Shown here piece by piece: positions 9,790 to 19,250 of a DNA stretch of 64,000 nt (positions are counted from its first letter, which is position 1; every line of letters starts with the position of its first letter). Both the position numbers and the translations under genes were made by a program. Source of the DNA: Mesodorylaimus sp. YZB2_4 (Eukaryota; Nematoda; Enoplea; Dorylaimida; Dorylaimidae); assembly GCA_030248295.1 (NCBI GenBank), contig JASANH010001346.1, positions 1 to 64,000 on the forward strand, read 5' to 3'. The notes below the pieces were generated by a model. It was not told where the DNA came from. It saw only the letters and a program-made list of their open reading frames with translations, and did not search any database.

Positions 9790-10740
9790 TGTGGTTGAAG
9801 TTCCGCGCGATTAAAACCATTCACAAATCGTCAGAACGTGGTGGCGTTGGTGTAAAGGTGACTGTGAGGAAATATGAGATAAAGACATCTCACGCACGCG
9901 AATCTTCTCCATCTTTTTTTATTCCCTATTTATCCTTAGTAAATGCAATGACGTTCCTTCATACTGTATTTCCCACACTAGTGCTCAAATAATTTTTTAA
10001 AAACCGTAGATCTAAAAGCGACTAGGGTCTGTTCACTGGAGACAAGATTTAAGCAATCCGAATAATAAGCGTGAATAACAGAGACAACTCGGTCATAACT
10101 TTCGGAGTCTGAGACAGCTTATCATTGGTTAAACAAAGAAATACCTAAATGCATGTGAGCCCCACGCTGGAGTTGCATCTAGTCTTCACAAAAGATATTG
10201 CTTACATAGTCATGTTGTGCTAGACACTAGCTCCTGCCAGAACCTCCACTACTGATGGAGGGATGTGAGGGTACCTATGACCTTTGAACACAGTAAAGTG
10301 TTTTGCAATGCTAACATGGATGGTGGTCAAGGGGGCTATTATTGGTACATATTTAGTGTTTGGGCACAGACTATACTGCTCTTCCAGCCAGGTATACCCA
10401 GGAAGTTATATCATATCCAGGAATCAAATGTGATTGTAGATACCCCCACGACATGCTAAAAGTTATTAATTCCTTCTTATTTTAGACTATGGCTAGTCCC
10501 GACAATTCATCATAGTTGACAAGAATGTTCATGAGAACTCTCACATTTGGAGCCTTTCCTTTGCAGAAATTACTCAGAAAAATTCGTCATTCTGACAGCT
10601 TACAATTCGTTTCACATTCTTGGAAGTTACGCAGAATGAGAACGTGGAATGAAAGACTTTGTGCATGCATTCATAAAGCACATACTGCAAATCCTGGAGT
10701 CGAACAACTACGAAAAGGTCTCTGTAGCTGCTTATGGTAG
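9790..10740. other. No gene identified
   Basis: Reading frames here are short and of no recognisable type. The interval lies between the two GACCC-repeat clusters, so it could be the interior of a non-coding repeat unit, but no terminal repeats were found. Confidence 0.5.
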
Positions 10741-10764
10741 TAACTCGTAAAATTTCCGTATTTT

Positions 10765-10860
10765 TGACCCGTTTGACCCGATCTTTCAAAAAAGTGACCC
10801 GACCCGACCCGAAATTTTGCTGACCTGACCCGAAAGTTCCCAACCCAATCTGGGGTCTAC
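10765..10860. repeat. GACCC-repeat cluster
   Basis: Contains GACCCGTTTGACCCGATC and GACCCGACCCGACCCGAAAT, sharing the word GACCCGAAATTTT with the 9718-9785 cluster. Confidence 0.7.
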
Positions 10861-10977
10861 AGTAGTCATAAGCGCCCCGCCAATGTCTTTCGCTCTGCGC
10901 CAGCAATCGAGATTGTGTTTGATCACTCCGCTCAAGGAATGGAGGTGCTCATGAACGCGTGGATTCTGCGTATCGTT

Positions 10978-11090
10978 CGAGGCCACGACTACGACCACTA
11001 AATCCAAAGCTATGGCTACGATCACCTGATCCAAGCCAGTGACTACGACCACCCCGTCCAAGGCCACGATCGCGACCACCGCAGCTGTGA
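10978..11090. repeat. Degenerate tandem repeat, about 27 bp x 4
   Basis: Four imperfect units built on GCCACGACTACGACCAC followed by a CCAAG-like end. They produce a spurious Val-rich minus-strand frame. They abut the 3' end of the minus-strand Ty3 element. Confidence 0.65.
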
Positions 11091-11091
11091 T

Positions 11092-11646
11092 TTAGCAGTA
11101 CAGGCACAAAGATGTGTGATAATGGCAATAGAAGTTCACCTTCTCAAAAAATGGGCGATCAATTATATCGATTTCATGAACACAGCAGGGCTTACCGAGC
11201 AAAGAGAAGGTTAATTTTAGCGCAGGGTTATGAAAGTACAATGTCGAGTCGAGACCATTTCCTCGGGTCCTGGTTGGTGCTTGCGTTGGCGCCACTGGCC
11301 GGCCAGACTTGAAAACTGCCGATGATGTTGCTGGCTTGATCGGTGGTGCTGTTGGTGCTCGCGCTGTCAGAGGTGTTGCTCGTTGCGTTGTGTCTGACAC
11401 GGCTACAGTCGGTGGTGGAGCTGCGGATTCCGCTGGCTTGACGGGTGACGACGGCGTCGTTGTGAATTCCGGTGATTGACGACCTAAACCTACCTCAAGA
11501 AAATCCCGAGACAAAGGAGCTTCCTCATACGTTTTGGCTTGTTGTTCTGGTCCTCGCCCATTATTGCTTGTGCGGGTCCTTTCGTCTCGGGGCTCTGCAT
11601 GACTCATTTCAGGTGGTTGGTCTGTTGGTGTTGCTCGCTGTACCAT
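11092..11646 (-). pseudogene. Pro/Thr/Ala-rich tail downstream of integrase
   Basis: An open frame of 184 residues on the same strand as Pol, separated from the integrase end (CHAP, stop at 11719-11721) by about 70 bp and a change of frame. It is rich in Pro, Thr, Ala and Arg (for example AAPPPTVAVSD, RAPTAPPIKPATSS) with no recognisable domain or signal peptide. It is more likely a former C-terminal extension of Pol than an envelope gene, since it has no membrane segment. Confidence 0.45.
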
Positions 11647-11718
11647 ATCTATTCGTTGTGGATCTGCTATTGGTGCCTCATCGTCATCGTCCTCGCCCTC
11701 GGCTCTGGGTGGTAATTG

Positions 11719-14700
11719 TCAAGGTGCATGGCAAGGCTTCAGACGATTGTTGTGAACAATAATGCGCTTTCCTGCTGGTTGGTTCCATAATCGAATGACA
11801 CTGTCCACGAGTGTTGGCTCAGCTAAGATGACATAGGGCCCGTTCCATTTGGGTTGCAATTTGGCACCTAGTCCTTTTGGCACATTCTGCAGCCATGCTA
11901 AGCTATTTATGGCGAAATCGTGTTTTTCCTTGTTTTGGTCATAGCCCTGTTTCTGCCGTTCTTGTGCTTCGCGCAAATTATTCCTAATAAAATACCTGAG
12001 AGCATTGAGACCTGCCGCTACACCGTCTGCGTAATCTTTAGTCTTCTTCCTGTCGGTCGGCTGTTTCGACAGTTTGCCTGGTATTTGCGGCTCCCCTCCG
12101 AACAGGATTTTATACGGTGAATATTTTAAGGTTGATTTGATCGACGATCGATACGCAAACAGCAAAAATGGTAGTGCCTGATCCCACTCTTGGGCATACT
12201 GCCTAATGTAAATGCCGAGCATGGTGCCCAAGACCTTATTGAAACGCTCCCTCAGACCATTGCACATCGGGTGGTATGCAGTCGTATTCTTCTTCTTGAT
12301 GTTACACAACTTGCACACGTCCTGCATCATGTTAGACAGAAATTCCTTTCCTCTGTCGGATATCAATTCAGAGCTGCTGCCATAGCGACACAGTAATTCC
12401 TGAATGAAGGCAGTGGCTGCTGATTTGGATGTTTTGTCCGGCAGGGGAACATCTTCCACCCAACGCGAAAAATAGTCTGTAAAAACGATGATGTATTCGT
12501 TTCCTCGTTTGGTGCGTGGTAATGGACCAAAGAGGTCGACTCCTACCCGCGCCCAAGGTGCTGCTGTTGAAGGCATGGGTTGTAGGGGAGCTGTATGATG
12601 ACGGGTCGGATTCTTGAAACGAGCGCACCGAGGGCACTGCTTGACATGTCGTTCAACATCCTGGAAGTAGCCATCCCAATAGTAACGTTGCGCTACTTTG
12701 TCGAATGTCTTGCCAATACCAAAATGTGCTGCGAATATATCGCTGTGGCATTGCTCCAAAATTTCACCTTTTAGGTTGTGTGGAATGACCGTTTGAAACA
12801 CGGGTTCAATGTTTTTACTCCACTTCATAAGATGTACCAAAATGCCATCTTTGATCAGATATTGTGGTTTTTCCAGCAGGAACTGCTTCGCCAGCAGTTC
12901 GTCTCGGGGTAAGGTTCCATCTTCCAGGAATTCAATTCCTGCTCGCAGAGTGCTGTCACTGCGTTGCTGGTAAGCTAAATCAGCATATCTCGCGTTTTCT
13001 TCCCATTTGTTCAGGTCTAGTTGCGAAACTTCTTTTTCGACTGCTGCAAGCACTGCATTATCGACACTAGCTCTCGACAATGCGTCTACATTAGCATGGT
13101 GTTCTCCTGGGCGATAGCGGATCTCGAAATGCATGCCTGCCAGGTTGGCTATCCATCTCGCAAATCGGCCATCATGAGTCTTATTCTTGAAATGTATACT
13201 AATGGTAGATGATCCGTAATGATCGTAAACTTCTGTCCAAAGATGTATGGCCTGAACAATTTGACGGCCCAGTACGCGCCCAAACCTTCAATTTCTGACA
13301 GAGAGTACCTAGTTTCAGCCGGCAGTAGGGACCTGCTGGCGTACGCGACTGGGTGTTCTTTACCGTCATCGCTCTTCTGTGATAAGATCGCTCCGAGGCC
13401 CTCTCTGCTTGCGTCTGTGTATATGGTGGATGGCTTGTGGAAGTTCGGATATGCCAAAATTGGTGCTGTAGTTAACCGTTGCTTTAATTCGCTGAAGGCC
13501 TTGCTGCAATCCGATCCCCATTTGAATTCCACGCTGTCTTTAGTAAGTTCAAAAAGTGGCAAGTTGCGAGAAATTTTTGATAAATCTTCTATGAATTGAG
13601 CACATGCCTAGAAATCGACGCAATGCTTTCTTATCCTTCGGAATCGTCATGTCTTTTACTGCTTTCACCTTACTCTCTTCGACCTTGAGTCCAGAGGCAG
13701 AAATGGTGTGACCCAGAAACAAAAGCTCCGATTTGAGAAAACTGCACTTGGATAATTTCAGCCTGAGATTCACTTAATGCAAGCGCTCGAAAACAGCTTG
13801 CAGGCGTTGCTGGTGCTCTTCAAAAGTGGACGCGAAAACGAGAACGTCGTCCAGGTACACGAGACATCGATCCCAAGTGAGACCTGACAAGACCGCGTTC
13901 ATGAGGCGCATAAAAACGGCAGGTGAGTTAGTGAGACCGAAAGGCAGGACTTTCCACTGATAATGTCCCCCTCCGGGTACTCGAAATGCCGTTTTCTCTT
14001 TATCACCCTCTCTCAGTTTTATCTGCCAGTATCCGGATATCAAATCTAAACTGGAGGAGAATTTAGCACCAGAAAACGAGTCCAAAATATCGTCGATGCG
14101 TGGTAAAGGGAACTCATCTCGAACAGTAATTGCATTCAGGGCGCGATAATCGACGCAAAAGCGATATTCGCCTGTTTTCTTGCGCACCAAGCAAATCGGA
14201 CTAGCCCAAGACGTACATGCATCTTCGATTTGACCACCATCCTTCATCTCTTTCACCATCCTGTGTACTTCTTCCTGTTGACGGAAAGGTAGACGACGAG
14301 GTGGGATATGGATCGGTGGGTGGCCACCTGTGTTGATAGCATGCTCAATCTCGATATCGGCTGGCTTCAAGTCTAACGTGCTAGTCGCGAATATGCACTT
14401 TTTAGCCCATTGTCCAAGGAATGTCCTCATACTACGCTTTTGGTCTTCATTCAAGTGGCGATTGCTAAATGTCAGTTGTTGAATCTGTTGCACTGGGTCA
14501 TCCTTCTTCTGCGTTCGATTAGTCAGTTTGTGAAAATCAGTAGGCACAATTTCGACAGCTTCTTCAACGTGCCCTACGACCGTGCCTGCTGGTAAAGTGA
14601 TGGGGTTTTTAGGACTGTTCCTGACTTGCACTGGCACTTGTCCATTCTTTCCATCATCGACAGAGTGTGCTATCAGGAGTGACATGTCACTGGACAGTGG

Positions 14701-15576
14701 TTCATAGTTTGCCACGAAACAAGCAGTTTGATTTGCCAGCTTGTCGTCTATGTACTGTCCCCACATGAATTTTTCAGTGCAAGGTGGTATAGTGATTGTT
14801 TCGGTCACTGCAACGTTCTGCAACCCTGATGGTTTACCAGTCTTGATTTCACTGCACATATCGACGACAGCTGCACTCAGCGGCATCTTTTGTGAAAAAT
14901 CGAACTGCAATTTACCCATTCTAGCCATGATATCACGACCAATGATCATAGGCACGGGTAACCCATCCTTGACGTACAGGGGATGTTTGAGAGTATGACC
15001 TAGTACTTGGATGTCGCTGACAACAATATTACGTGCGATAGCAGCTGTGCCATTGATAGACTTCATGGGCGCCGACTTGCATGGTCTAAGTTCGAGAAAC
15101 GGTTGGTTTCGCAGAAGCGTTTGCTGTAATGTTTCGCTGATGAAACTTTTACCAGCACCTGTTTCCATCAAAGCTTTCGACTGTACGTCTGCACCTACGA
15201 ATGTCACTATTGGTATGGCGGCTGGGATGAATGAGTGCATGATTTGCGCTGCTTGGATGTCCCTGCGCTGTTTCCTGAGACGACACCTTCTTTGCTTTTT
15301 CTTACTCTCACAAAGTCCACAAAAACGCATGAGCGTTACGTACGGCATGACCAACAATTTTATGATAACGCAAACTGCATCCATGATCCTAGGTCTTCGG
15401 ATCAAATCGTCATGTCCCAATTTCTTCCTTCTTATTCGTTGCCTCCAGCAGTGCTTAGTGGATGTTCGTCCAAAGGTGGCACTTCGTCCCTGGTGCTGGC
15501 TCTTGGTGGTAATGGCGCCTGTCCGTTCTGATGTTAAGAAAAACGACTTTAGCGCCACGAAACAAGTTATAAGCAT
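11719..15576 (-). pseudogene. Ty3-type Pol: protease, RT, RNase H, integrase
   Basis: In minus-strand order: a hydrophobic stretch (VCVIIKLLVMPYVTLM) and a basic run (KKKQRRCRLRKQRR), then the protease site METGAGKSFIS, where the catalytic Asp is Glu (15163-15165). Then come RT with RFCVDYRALNA and VYLDDVLVF (YLDD at 13846-13857), RNase H with TIYTDASREGLGAILSQ, integrase zinc region H...H...CPRC, and catalytic blocks VDLFGPLP, ISDRGKEFLS and GLRERFNKVL. The C-terminus has a GPY/F-like WNGPYVILAEP. The frame is broken by a TAA at 13774-13776 inside RT, a shift near 13555, and another near 13150-13190 in RNase H. It would have processed, reverse-transcribed and integrated the element. The three breaks and the altered protease site make it inactive. 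Confidence 0.88.
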
Positions 15577-15725
15577 TGATAAAAAAACTCACCAAAGCGG
15601 ACGTCGATGGTGTGTTCACATCATCTGCTGCTGATGGGGGCGAATTAGATACGCTGGTTGTTGGCGGCAGTGTGGTTGGATCGCTGGCCGCTGGGGGCGT
15701 GGTCAATGGTGATGCACCCAAACAA

Positions 15726-17237
15726 TTAGCCGACGAGGACGCGCTCGGGCCACTGATTGGTGGTGGTACGACCGGCACGTCGCGCGAGGATGAGGTTGAC
15801 CTCGTTGATTAAAGCCAGGGCTGGCGAGGAGTCGCTGCCGGATGGTGGCGCGACTGGAACATTGGCCAATGGTGGCATCAGGATCGGGGCGCTGACGGAT
15901 GGTGGCACGACTGGAACATTGGCCAATGGCGGGATAACCGGAGCGTTGACCGAGCCAACGGCTTTGTCCTGCAATGAGTCGTCATCGCAGTCTGATATGT
16001 ACGCATGCTCCTCATATGGTTCGAACTCAAGGAAATCAGCTGAATAAAAGTTCTCAGTGGGAAAATATTCCTCCTCCTCATCCACGGCTACGTGTTGGCC
16101 TGCCGAGGTGGTGTTGGGTTGCTGGTCTCTGCCGCCCCTATTCTGGTTATTGCTACGAGCTTGATTCCTGTTCCCTCGGTTACTTGAACGGCTCCTACTA
16201 TTGTCTGAAGGTGCGGCCCTTTGTTGTTGTACCGACTGATTGCCTGCCTGATGACTAACCTGATACCGGACAGTGACTGGGTCTTGACCACCCAGCCGCT
16301 GTTTTGCGCCGATGAAAAACCGACATTCCATACGGCGATGATTTTGACGCCCGCAGTGCATACAGGAAAAGTCTCCATTCCGAGTGAACTGATCTTTGGC
16401 CCTCTTCAACGCTCGACACTGATCAACTGTGTGCCCCAAATTTCCATCGTAGATGCAACGATCTTGATTTTGTTGGCCCGTTGTCTGGCCACCGCTATTG
16501 CTATTGTTTCCGCGAAAGCGGCCACGTCCAGAATTACCGAAACTGTTTCGGGATTGTCCGCCATACGCCAAATGCAACGAACTAGAGATGTCGGCCGAAG
16601 TTGGGTTCGTCAGGACCGACCTTTGCACTTCTGAAGAAGTCGAAGAAAACATTCGTTGATTCATTTCAGCTGTGTTGGCTGCTGCTACAACATCCTCAAT
16701 TGCCCTTCCCATGTTCAAGTATGCTGCCTTCCACAGTTTGTAATTAGAATGAGATTTCTCGTTGGTTTCCAAATCACTCACAAAACGCTCTTTAAGCAAC
16801 AGTGTCCTCGCTGCTTCCAGTTCATTACTGTAAGCCAGTTCAACGAGTGATTTCAGATCTCGCAAATAATCGGCTACTGTCTCATTGTCTTGCTTTTTCC
16901 TACTTTGCAACTGTTGACGCCATATGGCAAGCTGATGAGGGAAAACCAAATTAGTTTGCAAAAATAGTTTAGCACGTACATAAGTGTTGACATTATCTGG
17001 AGCTGCACTTCTGAGTACGTCTAGCGCCCTATCTCTTAATGCCTTCTTGAGCTCAGTCAGCCGAGTCTCATCGCTTATGCCTGCTACTAAATTAGCTTGA
17101 TACTCAAAATGATCGAACCATTTCCTGACGTCCTGCGTGAGCTCACCAGTCAAGGGAGTCTTATCCCAGATGCGAAAGAACGGATGATGCATGTTTGCCA
17201 TAGCGGCTGTTAGTGCTGCAATTGCTACTTCTGCCAT
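15726..17237 (-). CDS. Ty3-type Gag, 503 residues, open frame
   Basis: The structural protein of the element's particle, with an uninterrupted frame from ATG at 17235-17237. The capsid part includes DVRKWFDHFEYQANLV, DNETVADYLRDLKSLVELAY and KLWKAAYLNMGRAIEDVVAA. A Gly/Asn/Arg-rich segment precedes two CCHC zinc knuckles. The first reads CIYDGNLGHTVDQC, with the second cysteine replaced by Asp. The second, CMHCGRQNHRRMEC, is complete. A Gln/Arg/Asn-rich linker and an acidic stretch follow, then a C-terminal Pro-rich region built on a 19-residue duplicated unit. The frame overlaps the start of the Pol region by a shifted frame, as in many Ty3 elements. It is unusually intact compared with the Pol beside it. 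Confidence 0.85.
   Translation of the reverse strand: MAEVAIAALTAAMANMHHPFFRIWDKTPLTGELTQDVRKWFDHFEYQANLVAGISDETRLTELKKALRDRALDVLRSAAPDNVNTYVRAKLFLQTNLVFPHQLAIWRQQLQSRKKQDNETVADYLRDLKSLVELAYSNELEAARTLLLKERFVSDLETNEKSHSNYKLWKAAYLNMGRAIEDVVAAANTAEMNQRMFSSTSSEVQRSVLTNPTSADISSSLHLAYGGQSRNSFGNSGRGRFRGNNSNSGGQTTGQQNQDRCIYDGNLGHTVDQCRALKRAKDQFTRNGDFSCMHCGRQNHRRMECRFFIGAKQRLGGQDPVTVRYQVSHQAGNQSVQQQRAAPSDNSRSRSSNRGNRNQARSNNQNRGGRDQQPNTTSAGQHVAVDEEEEYFPTENFYSADFLEFEPYEEHAYISDCDDDSLQDKAVGSVNAPVIPPLANVPVVPPSVSAPILMPPLANVPVAPPSGSDSSPALALINEVNLILARRAGRTTTNQWPERVLVG
15841..15954. repeat. 57-bp tandem duplication in the Gag C-terminus
   Basis: Two 57-bp copies starting GATGGTGGC (15841 and 15898), encoding on the minus strand two versions of a PPLANVPV(V/A)PPS unit. 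The length is a multiple of three, so the frame is preserved. Confidence 0.8.
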
Positions 17238-17277
17238 TTCCTAAGCTGCCAATCGTAACTGACTGTGATTAGCTGCT

Positions 17278-17291
17278 TTGAAGGGGAGGAC
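17278..17291 (+). other. Purine tract resembling a polypurine tract before the LTR
   Basis: TTTGAAGGGGAGGA lies directly before the LTR on the plus strand. A purine tract in this position is what primes plus-strand synthesis at the internal side of a 3' LTR, yet the LTR here behaves as a 5' LTR. It may be chance or a recombination scar. Confidence 0.4.
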
Positions 17292-17296
17292 AGTCA

Positions 17297-17462
17297 ATGA
17301 TAGTGCAATCGCTTGGGATTGTACACTTTAAGTGATAGTGCAATCGCTTGGGATTGTACACTTTTAAATGATAGTGCAATCGCTTGGGATTGTACACCTG
17401 ATGTGCAATCGCTTGGGATTGTACACGTGGGATGCAATCGCGTGAGATTGTACACCTTATGT
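17297..17462. repeat. Five tandem hairpin repeats in the LTR U3 region
   Basis: Five units of 29-36 bp share GTGCAATCGCTTGGGATTG followed by TACAC. The outer parts (GTG-CAATC and GATTG-TACAC) are complementary, so each unit can fold into a stem. The last unit differs slightly (GCGTGAG). Position upstream of the TATA box suggests protein-binding or enhancer repeats. Confidence 0.85.
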
Positions 17463-17717
17463 GATACCAGACTGTTACTCATTATCATATCTCCAATTCA
17501 TTGGCTCCACCATGCACTTTCCCCGCCGTCTGACCTAGGTATGCGTTTGCATTCTCGGATTTGGGCTAGACCCTGTGTATCACGAATTGGAATGGTGTCT
17601 CTTCGCCTGCCTGGACATATGCATTTTGACTGGTTTTTTCGTGATAGATGATTGATGCAGTTCCTTGTGTGTTTACTTATGACTGGTTTTCTTTACTAGG
17701 CACGTATTTCGGAAATG

Positions 17718-17726
17718 TATATAAGG
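17718..17726 (+). promoter_or_regulatory. TATA box of the LTR
   Basis: TATATAAGG sits in the middle of the LTR, about 355 bp before its 3' end and downstream of the hairpin repeats. This is the expected place for the U3 promoter that starts the genomic RNA. Confidence 0.55.
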
Positions 17727-18078
17727 AGGGTTCTGTGAGCATGTTTTTCACTTGGTGTGTGACGAAGTTTGAATTGGCGCCATCTTGTGTGAGTGTGCAG
17801 TGTCCTGTGTCCTATGTTTAGCGGGCGTAAAGTGGTCGTGATTGCGAGTAGGGATTGTATGTGCTGGCGTGTACGGGCTGTAATTTGTTCTCTTTGGGGA
17901 TTTCGTGGTCTTCAAGGACGGTCGGTTGCGTGTAATTTGAAGAATAGAAAATGGTTCGTCATCGTAGTATCTGTTACAGTACGTTCTCCTAACAAGCGAC
18001 TAACTCAAGTCCTCATACTTGAGCTAGAGGAATCCCAAGCCTTTACCCGATCGTAGCGATCACGTATTCGTTACAATT

Positions 18079-18096
18079 TGGGGGCCGCTCCGGGAT
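18079..18096 (+). other. Primer-binding site, proline-tRNA-like
   Basis: TGGGGGCCGCTCCGGGAT starts three bases after the LTR end. From memory it differs from the classical proline-tRNA primer site only by a small change in the middle. It would anneal a tRNA 3' end to start minus-strand DNA synthesis. Confidence 0.65.
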
Positions 18097-18319
18097 CGGC
18101 TTGGTTGGCTTGTTTTCTCTTTTGTTTTGTTTGCCGTGTGAGGTGCACACGGGCGGAATATTTGCGACCAGTTTGGTCTGCGGAATTAAAAGGCTTGCGG
18201 AGGTAGAGCGACCTTAGTTGGTCTGCGGAAGTTTTGCAGCCTTGATTTGTTTGTTCGTGCGGTCGGTTGACCTATTGCTGAATTAGTCGTTTTGTTTGTC
18301 TTTAACGGGAGGTGCGAAC

Positions 18320-19250
18320 ATGGCTGAACCGCCTGTCGCTAATTTGCCTCCGGAAGTAGCAGTTCTTTTAAATGCGCTAACGACGCAGTTGACGAATTTG
18401 GCTGGAGAGTCCAGTAAAGGACAGCCGCTGTTCAGCTTGTACGAGAAGGAACCCTTGCGAGGTTCGGGTGATGAGGATGTTCATAAGTACTTCCAAAATT
18501 TCGAATATTTGGCTAATCTCGTACCGAATATAACCGATGAAATCCGGTTGAGGGAGTTGAAAAAGTGCCTTACGATTAGGGATAAGGCCAGAGCTATCTT
18601 CGAGGGTGGTCCTCAGGATCAGACGGGGACATACACCGGAGCTAAAGCGTTTTTGATGGAAAAATTGGTCCTGCCTCATCAGAAAACGATCTATAGGCAG
18701 CAGTTCCACTCTAAGAAGAAGGAAAACGAAACGGTAGCCGACTTCTACCGAGAGTTGCGCAGACTAGCTGACTTAGCTTATTCTGAATTCGAAGGATCTA
18801 ATGGTTAAAGAACGGGTGATTGATGGAACACAGGTCCTGACTAAAAGTGACCCAAACTATAAGATTTGGAAAGCAGGCTTTACACAGTCTGGAGGGACCT
18901 TGGAGGAAGTGCTAAGAGCTATGCAAGCTGCTGAAACCATTCAGAAATCGGTTTCTTTGATTCCAGTGATGGCCCGAGCGGAAACAGCCGAGGATTTTGT
19001 ACACTCCGTTGGTCAGTTTTTTGGATCGTCCAGCGGAGGTAGTGGACGAGGACATTCGTTCAAAAGCCGGAATTTGGCTCGGGGACAAGGACGAGGACGC
19101 GGGCGTGGCCGTGGTGCAGGAAATGGAAACGGCGTGGCCTCGACTGGGAATGCGGCTCAGTCCAACGGTCAAACGTTTGGTCCGCGGGGACGAGAATGTT
19201 ATCTCTGCGGTGTGTTGGACACATTCGGAGGAACTGCCCCGACCGATATT
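18320..19250 (+). pseudogene. Ty3-type Gag of the plus-strand element
   Basis: The start is ATG at 18320-18322, following GGGAGGTGCGAAC; a longer reading upstream would need a non-ATG start. Capsid motifs are DVHKYFQNFEYLANLV, ETVADFYRELRRLADLAY and NYKIWKAGFTQSGGTLEEVL, clearly related to the minus-strand Gag. An indel near 18800 shifts the frame (first frame stops at 18806-18808, second runs 18801-19253). An RGRGRGRGRG-type nucleic-acid-binding stretch precedes a zinc knuckle split by a second frame change: CYLCG is in the Gag frame, and GHIRRNCPDR is in the Pol frame. The second break could be a small indel or a site of programmed frameshifting. It lies inside the knuckle itself, which favours damage. 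Confidence 0.82.

Larger units (their letters stand above)
11092..17237 (-). mobile_element. Ty3-type LTR retrotransposon, minus strand, internal region
   Basis: Gag (17237 to 15726), then protease, reverse transcriptase, RNase H and integrase in that order (15576 to 11719), and a Pro/Thr-rich tail (to 11092). RT before integrase places it in the Ty3 group. No LTR, primer site or polypurine tract of its own could be assigned at either end: the right end stops about 60 bp beyond the Gag ATG, where the LTR of the oppositely oriented neighbour begins. Gag is 30-45 percent similar by eye to that neighbour, so the two are related but not recent copies. Confidence 0.85.
17297..18075 (+). repeat. 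5' LTR of the plus-strand Ty3 element
   Basis: A region of about 780 bp. It begins TGATAGTGCAATC, near a purine tract, and ends TTACA just before a primer-binding site. It holds five hairpin repeats near its start, a TATA box at 17718-17726, and a downstream G/T-rich part. The left boundary is inferred from the first TG and is uncertain by some tens of bases. No matching 3' LTR lies in the window, so the pair cannot be compared for age. Confidence 0.65.

Noticed and set aside
10786-11079. Val/Gly-rich minus-strand frame
   Set aside because: It is produced by the 27-bp tandem repeats and the GACCC cluster; there is no domain and no real composition of a protein.
14410-15634. Plus-strand frames opposite the minus-strand Ty3 Pol
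   Set aside because: They are shadows of the RT and protease region on the other strand.
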